From the NCBI GenBank assembly GCA_930990965.1, contig CAKNRQ010000004.1, forward strand, positions 29,312 to 93,311: a DNA stretch of 64,000 nucleotides, written 5' to 3'. Numbering within the stretch: the stretch's first letter is position 1; each line of letters starts with the position of its first letter. Below, piece by piece: positions 59,167 through 64,000 of the stretch. The notes under the pieces were generated by a model that did not search any database, was not told the origin of the DNA, and saw nothing but the letters and a program-made list of their open reading frames with translations. The DNA is from an uncultured Clostridia bacterium (GTDB lineage Bacteria > Bacillota > Clostridia > Oscillospirales > Oscillospiraceae). Both the position numbers and the translations under genes were made by a program.

Positions 59167-59867
59167 GCGCCGGCAGATTCGTTGTCAAGCACCTCAAATT
59201 TGTAGCCCACGCCCCACACGGTCTTGAGCGACCACTGGTCCGAGACGCCCTCGAGCTTCTCACGCAGACGTTTGATGTGTACGTCCACGGTGCGGGAGTC
59301 GCCGAAGTAGTCAAAGCCCCAAACTTCGTCAAGGAGCTGGTTGCGGGTGAAAACACGGTTGGGGGAAGCGGCCAGGTGGTAGAGCAGCTCCATCTCTTTG
59401 GGTGGCGTGTCGATGCGCTTGCCGTTTACTATGAGCTCATAGCTGTCGAGGTTAATTACCAGCTTGTCATAGACAAGCTTCTTTTCCGTGGGAGCGGCCA
59501 CTCCGTCGGCGCGGCGCATAACCGCGTGAATACGGGCAATCAGCTCCTTGACCTCAAAGGGCTTGGTGACATAGTCGTCCGCGCCCATCTCGAGGCCGGT
59601 AACTTTGTCGTAAGTCTCGCCTTTGGCGGTGAGCATGATGATGGGCACCTGGGAGGTGCGGCGTATCTCCTTGCAGACCTGCCAGCCATCCATGACCGGC
59701 AGCATGATGTCGAGCAGGATGACGTCGGGCTCGACCTCGCCGGCCAGGCGCAGTCCGGCGCCGCCGTCAGAAGCTATGGTGACCTCAAAGCCGTCCTTTT
59801 CCAAATATAATCTCAGCAGTTCAGCTATGTTCTTGTCGTCTTCTACTACAAGAGCTTTTTTATTCAT
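59163..59867 (-). CDS. OmpR/PhoB-family response regulator
   Basis: 234 residues. Receiver domain with phospho-acceptor in DVILLDIMLPVMDGW, the conserved Lys in YVTKPFEVKEL, and an OmpR winged helix (LLDEVWGFDYFGDSRTVDVH). TATAAT at 59908-59913 on the minus strand is the likely -10, with a weak -35. It is first of the operon. Confidence 0.95.
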   Translation of the reverse strand: MNKKALVVEDDKNIAELLRLYLEKDGFEVTIASDGGAGLRLAGEVEPDVILLDIMLPVMDGWQVCKEIRRTSQVPIIMLTAKGETYDKVTGLEMGADDYVTKPFEVKELIARIHAVMRRADGVAAPTEKKLVYDKLVINLDSYELIVNGKRIDTPPKEMELLYHLAASPNRVFTRNQLLDEVWGFDYFGDSRTVDVHIKRLREKLEGVSDQWSLKTVWGVGYKFEVLDNESAGA

Positions 59868-59955
59868 ATATATTCCTCCAAAGCTGTAAAGCAGATAATC
59901 TGTCTAAATTATAGCGTGAGATGGCTGAACTTGAGTTAAAAAACTGTGAATTAAA

Positions 59956-59990
59956 CCCGGGAAACCTCACAACGAGGCCTCCCGGGTCGA
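59956..59990 (-). terminator. Terminator of the WG-repeat gene
   Basis: Arms ACCCGGGA and TCCCGGGT with an inner CCTC/GAGG stem; on the minus strand it is followed by TTT. Confidence 0.75.
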
Positions 59991-60011
59991 AATATTTACA
60001 GTCTCTTCACG

Positions 60012-61454
60012 TCAGTCTGCGCCGCCGGTGGGCACGCGGAAAATCCACTCGTTGGAACTGTTTTTCCAACCGCAGCTCACGCTGTCCTCACACCATGCGA
60101 AGCCGTCCACTACGGTGCCGGTGCAGCCGTCCGCGACGAAGGCGCCGGACGAGTCGTAAAGCGAGGCGGTGCCGGGGTTGTAGATATAGGTGTCGCCAGT
60201 GGCCTGGTCCTGCACGAAGGTGCTCTCACCGAAGATGACGACCCGGCTGTATGCGTCCATTACCGCCTGACTGCCGTCGGCCAGCCTGACAAGCCAGAGC
60301 TCGCCGCTGCGCCCCAGCAGCTCTGATGCGCCGGAGAAATAAACCTGGCTGTCGTCAGAGAGAAAGACGCGCACGCCCGTTTCGCCCGCCACCCAGAAGC
60401 CGCCGTCGATAGGTACGCCGGTGTAGCCGTAGAACACTGCCTGCTCCATGGTGTTAGTGTTGTAGTAGACGCCGTCGGCCTCTATGCTGCCGTAACCGAG
60501 ATTGACTTCGCTCACTCCGGGCAATTCGAGCACAACCGTGCCGGACGTGTCTATTATCTGCCACATGCCGCCGCCGTATACGGCCGCATAGCCGCCTACA
60601 AAACTTGTCGCCTGCTCATAGGCGGGCTGGACAACGTACTCGCCGTCAGTGTTTATATAGCCCCAGAGCCCGCTCATGCAAACTGCGGCATAGCCCTCGG
60701 AGAAGGCCAGGGCGTCGTCAAAGTAGCTGGTACGGCCCTCGTTGCGGTTTAGCGAGGTGCCGTCGGCGCGCAGGAAGCTCTTTCGTCCGCTCTGATAGGT
60801 GCAGAGCATCAGGCCGTTTTCGCACTGCGCGAGGCTGGAGACGCTGGACGCGGCCATCGAACTGCGGTCGGAGAAACTGCTGGTGTCAAAGACTACGCTG
60901 CCGTCCTCGGCGTAGCAGACAGCGAAGTTCTGCTCTTCGTCCGAGACGCAGATTACGCCGAGTTCCATGGGATAGACAGACACGTAAGTGCTATCGCTTA
61001 TCCAGCTGCCGTCAGCGGCGCAGACGGCGCATAGCCCGTCAGTGTAGTGCAGAATATAGATATCGAGGTAATTCGTCTCGCCGCCGGCCTGATAGCTTGC
61101 GGCCGTGATGCTCTCAAGCACGGGATCGAGCACTATCATGCCGTTCTCCGTCACAAAGCCGCCGCCGAAGGGCAGCAGCCGTCCATAGGAGGACGAGGCC
61201 GTAAGCTCGTTTATGGTATCGCCGCTCGCGCGCGTGTAGACGGACTCGAACGGCACATATTCGGTGAGCTGCGTGCGGTCAGTGGCGACGTTGGGCGCAA
61301 TTACTGTCGTCTCGGTGTCTACGACTTCGCCGTCGGCGCGCTCTATCGCCGGGTCTATATACTCCTCGCGCACAGTGGCCCACTGTTCGCTCAGGCCGCA
61401 GCCGGTGAGTGTGAGCGCCAGAACGAGCGCAAGCGGTAAAATTCTCTTCTTCAT
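60012..61454 (-). CDS. WG-repeat lipoprotein
   Basis: 480 residues, signal peptide ending LTGC. The mature protein is beta-rich with WG repeats (GLWGYINTDGEYVVQPAYEQ being the clearest, near residue 270-290). The start overlaps the preceding PstS-like stop by one base (TAATG). A surface sensor or binding role is likely but the function is unknown. Confidence 0.85.
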   Translation of the reverse strand: MKKRILPLALVLALTLTGCGLSEQWATVREEYIDPAIERADGEVVDTETTVIAPNVATDRTQLTEYVPFESVYTRASGDTINELTASSSYGRLLPFGGGFVTENGMIVLDPVLESITAASYQAGGETNYLDIYILHYTDGLCAVCAADGSWISDSTYVSVYPMELGVICVSDEEQNFAVCYAEDGSVVFDTSSFSDRSSMAASSVSSLAQCENGLMLCTYQSGRKSFLRADGTSLNRNEGRTSYFDDALAFSEGYAAVCMSGLWGYINTDGEYVVQPAYEQATSFVGGYAAVYGGGMWQIIDTSGTVVLELPGVSEVNLGYGSIEADGVYYNTNTMEQAVFYGYTGVPIDGGFWVAGETGVRVFLSDDSQVYFSGASELLGRSGELWLVRLADGSQAVMDAYSRVVIFGESTFVQDQATGDTYIYNPGTASLYDSSGAFVADGCTGTVVDGFAWCEDSVSCGWKNSSNEWIFRVPTGGAD

Positions 61455-62287
61455 TATTCAGCCTCCAAATAGCCCTGCGAAGATATAAAGGCCTGCCCCA
61501 CGCTGCCCTGGAGCCAGAGCCAGAGCGTGCGCTCGGCGCTGTCGTCTGCGGCGTCTGACGAGACGCCTGCCAGCACATCAAGGGCAAGGGAGTACTCTCC
61601 GGAGCTGATGCTCTGAGCCGTGGGTTCAACGCCGTCCACGGATATTATGCGGTAACCGTTGGCCAGGCCCAACGCCTCGCACTCGCTCCAGAGCCCGAAG
61701 CCTATGACGTTGTTGCCGGTGAGAGGCAGGCTGTCGCCGGTCACGAGTCCGGCGTCACAGCCGATAAGCCTGTCCAGCGCGGCGATGGAGCCGCTGCCCT
61801 CCGGACGGGCGAGTATCTCTATGGCGCCCTGGCCGCCGTAGGAGTCCCAACTGTCTGCACTGCCGGAGAAGATGGCGCGGAGCTCGTCCGAGCTGAGGTC
61901 GCTCACTGAGCTGCCCTCTCCCACAAAGAAGACCAGCGCGTCACGTGAAATAGCGGCGGTGTCCACTCCGGAGGGCATGCTGCTGCCCTCGGGCGCGATT
62001 ACCACGCCGGCGTCTCCGGACGCCAGAGCGGCCCAGGCCGCGTCAGTCGCGCCGAAAGTCAGGTGCTCTGCCGCGTCCTCGCGGGTGGTGCCTAGCATAA
62101 TGGCCGCGACTGCCTCCATGAGCGGCTCATAGGCCGAGCTGCCGTAAACGGAAGGGAAGTCTTCATCTGTATATGCATAATCAAGCGCCACCTCCGGCGC
62201 GTCGGTCGGGTCGGGTGCAAAGTCACCGCAGGCGGCCAGAGAGAGCATGAGCGCCGTGGCCGTGAGCAGCGCGGGAATTTTCTTCAT
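61454..62287 (-). CDS. PstS-like substrate-binding lipoprotein
   Basis: 277 residues with signal peptide ending LAAC. PBP-like fold; segment LARPEGSGSIAALDRLIG matches the oxyanion-binding loop of PstS (S-G-T). GGAGG ribosome site. No permease or ATPase gene is close; it is paired with the WG-repeat lipoprotein instead. Possibly a scavenging or signalling protein. Confidence 0.85.
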   Translation of the reverse strand: MKKIPALLTATALMLSLAACGDFAPDPTDAPEVALDYAYTDEDFPSVYGSSAYEPLMEAVAAIMLGTTREDAAEHLTFGATDAAWAALASGDAGVVIAPEGSSMPSGVDTAAISRDALVFFVGEGSSVSDLSSDELRAIFSGSADSWDSYGGQGAIEILARPEGSGSIAALDRLIGCDAGLVTGDSLPLTGNNVIGFGLWSECEALGLANGYRIISVDGVEPTAQSISSGEYSLALDVLAGVSSDAADDSAERTLWLWLQGSVGQAFISSQGYLEAE

Positions 62288-62367
62288 CGTCTATCCTCCA
62301 TGTCCCATCGCTGGGTTTTGTCGCCGTCGGACGCGAAGGGCTGTCCGCGACTTATTATATATACTTT

Positions 62368-62396
62368 AGAATACTCATTTATGAACAATCTGTCAA
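62368..62396 (-). promoter_or_regulatory. Promoter of the PstS-like/WG operon
   Basis: Minus strand TTGACA, 17-bp spacer, TATTCT. Confidence 0.65.
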
Positions 62397-62413
62397 TTCT
62401 TCATTTGCCGCTA

Positions 62414-62467
62414 TTGACATTAGACCCCCTCAGTGCTATATTAGCACTCGGAAGCTGAGAGTGCCAA
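62414..62467 (+). promoter_or_regulatory. hrcA promoter with CIRCE element
   Basis: TTGACA, 17-bp spacer, TATATT (62414-62442). CIRCE TTAGCACTC-N9-GAGTGCCAA at 62441-62467, with one base off the canonical right arm. HrcA should bind here to repress its own operon. Confidence 0.95.
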
Positions 62468-62551
62468 CTGGTACTGATGGGCCCGAGAGAACGCCGGCTG
62501 AAGGCGTGGGCAGGGTACAGGGGAATACGGCACAGGCTTTCATGAGGTGAA

Positions 62552-63649
62552 ATGGCACTGACCGACAGAAAAAAGAAAATACTCGCCGCCGTGGTAGAGG
62601 AATATATCCGCACGGCAGAGCCGGTCGGCTCCAAAACTATCGCACAGACCGCGAACCTGGGATGCAGCAGCGCCACCATCCGCAACGAGCTCGCAGAGCT
62701 CGCCTCGATGGGGTACTTGGAGCAGCCGCACACCAGCGCGGGGCGCGTACCGACCCCGCAGGGCTACAGGATGTACGTAAACGAGCTCATGCAGCGGCAA
62801 AAGCTTTCGCTTGAAGAGACGGAGGCCATAAACCGCAGCCTCAACGAGAAACTCCGCGAGCTGGACGATCTGGTCGGCAGCGTGAGCGCAATCGCGTCCA
62901 GCCTGACGAACTACCCTGCGATGGCCATAGCCGCGCCGCCGAAGGCCACCATAAAGCGCTTCGATCTCATTTACATCGATGCGAACACGTTTATAATTGT
63001 GGCCATGATGAGCAACGACACTGTGCGCAACAAGCTTGTGCACTTGCCCGTCAGCGTGGGCCAGGACATGATAGTCCGGCTCTCGAGCGTGTTCAACGCG
63101 AACTTCACCAACGTCACCGAGGACAAGATAACGCCGCTGACCATACGCGCAGCAGAGCGCGCGGTGGACGACACCATGGGCCTGACAGGCGTTATCGCTT
63201 CCTTCGCAATAGAGATCCTCTCCGATGCCGAGACGGCTGAGACCTATGTGACCGGCACAAACCGGCTCCTGGCCCAGCCGGAGTATCAGGACCCCGTCAA
63301 GGCGCACGCTCTTATGAGCTACATTTCGGACGAGGAACACGTGAAAAACCTGCCCTCGGTTTACGGGCTGGAAGATGAGGGCGTGAAAGTGCTCATCGGC
63401 CCGGAAAACGTAGCGGAGGAACTCAAAGACTCAAGCGTCGTGCTCGCCAGCTACGACATGGGCGACAACACAAAGGGACTCATAGGCGTGGTTGGCCCGA
63501 CGCGAATGGACTACTCAACCGTGGCCGCAAAGCTCGGGCTCATTGCCAAAGCGCTCTCGGAGCGTTTAGGCGGCGGCTCGGCTCCTCCAAAGGGCCTCGA
63601 CAACAAACTCATTATAAAGGAAGATACGAATGAGCAGCAAGAAAAATAG
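62552..63649 (+). CDS. hrcA: Heat-inducible transcription repressor HrcA
   Basis: 365 residues, the usual size. Winged-helix N-terminus with ATIRNELAELASMGYLEQPH and TSAGRVPTPQGYRMYV, the most conserved blocks of HrcA. It represses heat-shock operons through CIRCE, and an element lies 85 bp upstream. The 3' end overlaps grpE by 20 bp in another frame. Confidence 0.97.
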   Translation: MALTDRKKKILAAVVEEYIRTAEPVGSKTIAQTANLGCSSATIRNELAELASMGYLEQPHTSAGRVPTPQGYRMYVNELMQRQKLSLEETEAINRSLNEKLRELDDLVGSVSAIASSLTNYPAMAIAAPPKATIKRFDLIYIDANTFIIVAMMSNDTVRNKLVHLPVSVGQDMIVRLSSVFNANFTNVTEDKITPLTIRAAERAVDDTMGLTGVIASFAIEILSDAETAETYVTGTNRLLAQPEYQDPVKAHALMSYISDEEHVKNLPSVYGLEDEGVKVLIGPENVAEELKDSSVVLASYDMGDNTKGLIGVVGPTRMDYSTVAAKLGLIAKALSERLGGGSAPPKGLDNKLIIKEDTNEQQEK

Positions 63650-64000
63650 GCCGGAAGAGGCCGCCGTCCCCGAGGAAGAGCTCCCCAACGGCGACCAGGC
63701 AGCAGAAAACGAAAAGCCCCCCGAGACTGAAACCGAAGCCAAGCCGGACGGAAAGGCCGGGAGCGAAGATACGAAGACCGAAGGCGGCGAAAAGCCCGCC
63801 GAAGATTGCAATCAGAAGGTGGCCGCCGAGCACGAGCGTTACCTGAGGCTCGCGGCCGAGTACGACAATTACCGCAAGCGCTCTGCCAGAGAGCGCGAGA
63901 GCATCTACTCCGACGTGAGGGCCGACACCGTGACCAAGTTCCTGCCCGTGTACGACAACCTCGTGCGCGCGCTCGAGCAGTCCACCGCCGACGAGGCCTA
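63630..64000 (+). CDS. grpE: Nucleotide exchange factor GrpE (partial)
   Basis: The start ATG at 63630 follows AAGGA by 8 bp. The first 123 codons are in the window. Residues 1-65 are a long acidic, low-complexity N-terminal tail rich in Glu, Lys and Pro; the coiled-coil opens with HERYLRLAAEYDNYRKRSAR, the family signature. It exchanges ADP on DnaK. The gene runs past the right edge, where dnaK is expected. Confidence 0.95.
   Translation, partial: MSSKKNRPEEAAVPEEELPNGDQAAENEKPPETETEAKPDGKAGSEDTKTEGGEKPAEDCNQKVAAEHERYLRLAAEYDNYRKRSARERESIYSDVRADTVTKFLPVYDNLVRALEQSTADEA

Noticed and set aside
62401..62551. Second CIRCE copy
   Set aside because: Only one TTAGCACTC-N9 element is present; other AGTGC matches in the leader are not paired at the right spacing.
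1..64000. Search for tRNA, rRNA and CRISPR arrays
   Set aside because: No cloverleaf with a T-loop GTTCRA context in a good position, no conserved rRNA stretch and no regularly spaced short repeats were found by eye. A scan with dedicated software could still reveal a tRNA.

Overview
The window looks like a stretch of chromosome from a high-GC (about 60 % by eye), obligately anaerobic member of the Clostridia, probably close to the Oscillospiraceae. The evidence is an hrcA-grpE heat-shock operon behind a CIRCE element, a BlaI/BlaR1-type regulatory pair, corrinoid methyl-transfer enzymes with an RACo-type activase, a ferredoxin-nitroreductase fusion, SLH-anchored surface proteins and many near-consensus SigA promoters. 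This placement is inference; there is no 16S rRNA or tRNA gene that I can see. No prophage, transposase or CRISPR array was found.

Left part (1-8 kb, minus strand): an eight-gene sugar-acid operon with an FGGY kinase, two D-2-hydroxyacid dehydrogenases, a TRAP transporter (DctQ, DctM, DctP), an RraA/HMG-aldolase-like protein and an RpiB-like isomerase cut by the window edge. Next (8-11 kb) comes a secreted SLH/transglutaminase protein diverging from a TetR regulator. At 11-19 kb lies a metallopeptidase, an autoregulated XRE protein and a corrinoid methyl-transfer neighbourhood: a UroD-like methyltransferase fused to a B12 domain, a DUF2284 protein, a 2Fe-2S corrinoid activase and a homocysteine methyltransferase without a full folate domain.

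Centre (18.8-26 kb): two large beta-helix surface proteins share an identical 366-bp C-terminal SLH cassette and have promoter/leader regions with perfect hairpins. At 26-29.7 kb are an XRE regulator, a polysaccharide deacetylase, a HypB GTPase and a ClC channel. At 29.8-34.6 kb is the least familiar unit: BlaI, a BlaR1-like protease with a novel ectodomain and four tandem paralogous membrane proteins, all coupled by short overlaps behind TACA-N2-TGTA operators.

Right part: a MacB-like ABC fusion, an MFS pump and TetR sharing one operator sequence, an ECF sigma factor with an Asp-box membrane partner, a MerR-controlled ABC operon with a textbook 19-bp-spacer promoter, a B3/B4 protein, a YhaN/YhaO/YmdB operon, small genes for YtxH-like, SGNH hydrolase and ferredoxin-nitroreductase proteins, an M16 peptidase, two CBS-domain hemolysin-like proteins, HtrA, an OmpR-type two-component system, a PstS-like/WG-repeat lipoprotein pair, and hrcA-grpE running off the right edge.

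Two intergenic regions (15.37-15.81 kb and 45.73-46.55 kb) carry copies of a dispersed hairpin-rich repeat in which stems are conserved by compensatory and wobble changes. This repeat and the six-gene BlaI/BlaR1 operon are the strongest candidates for undescribed biology here.
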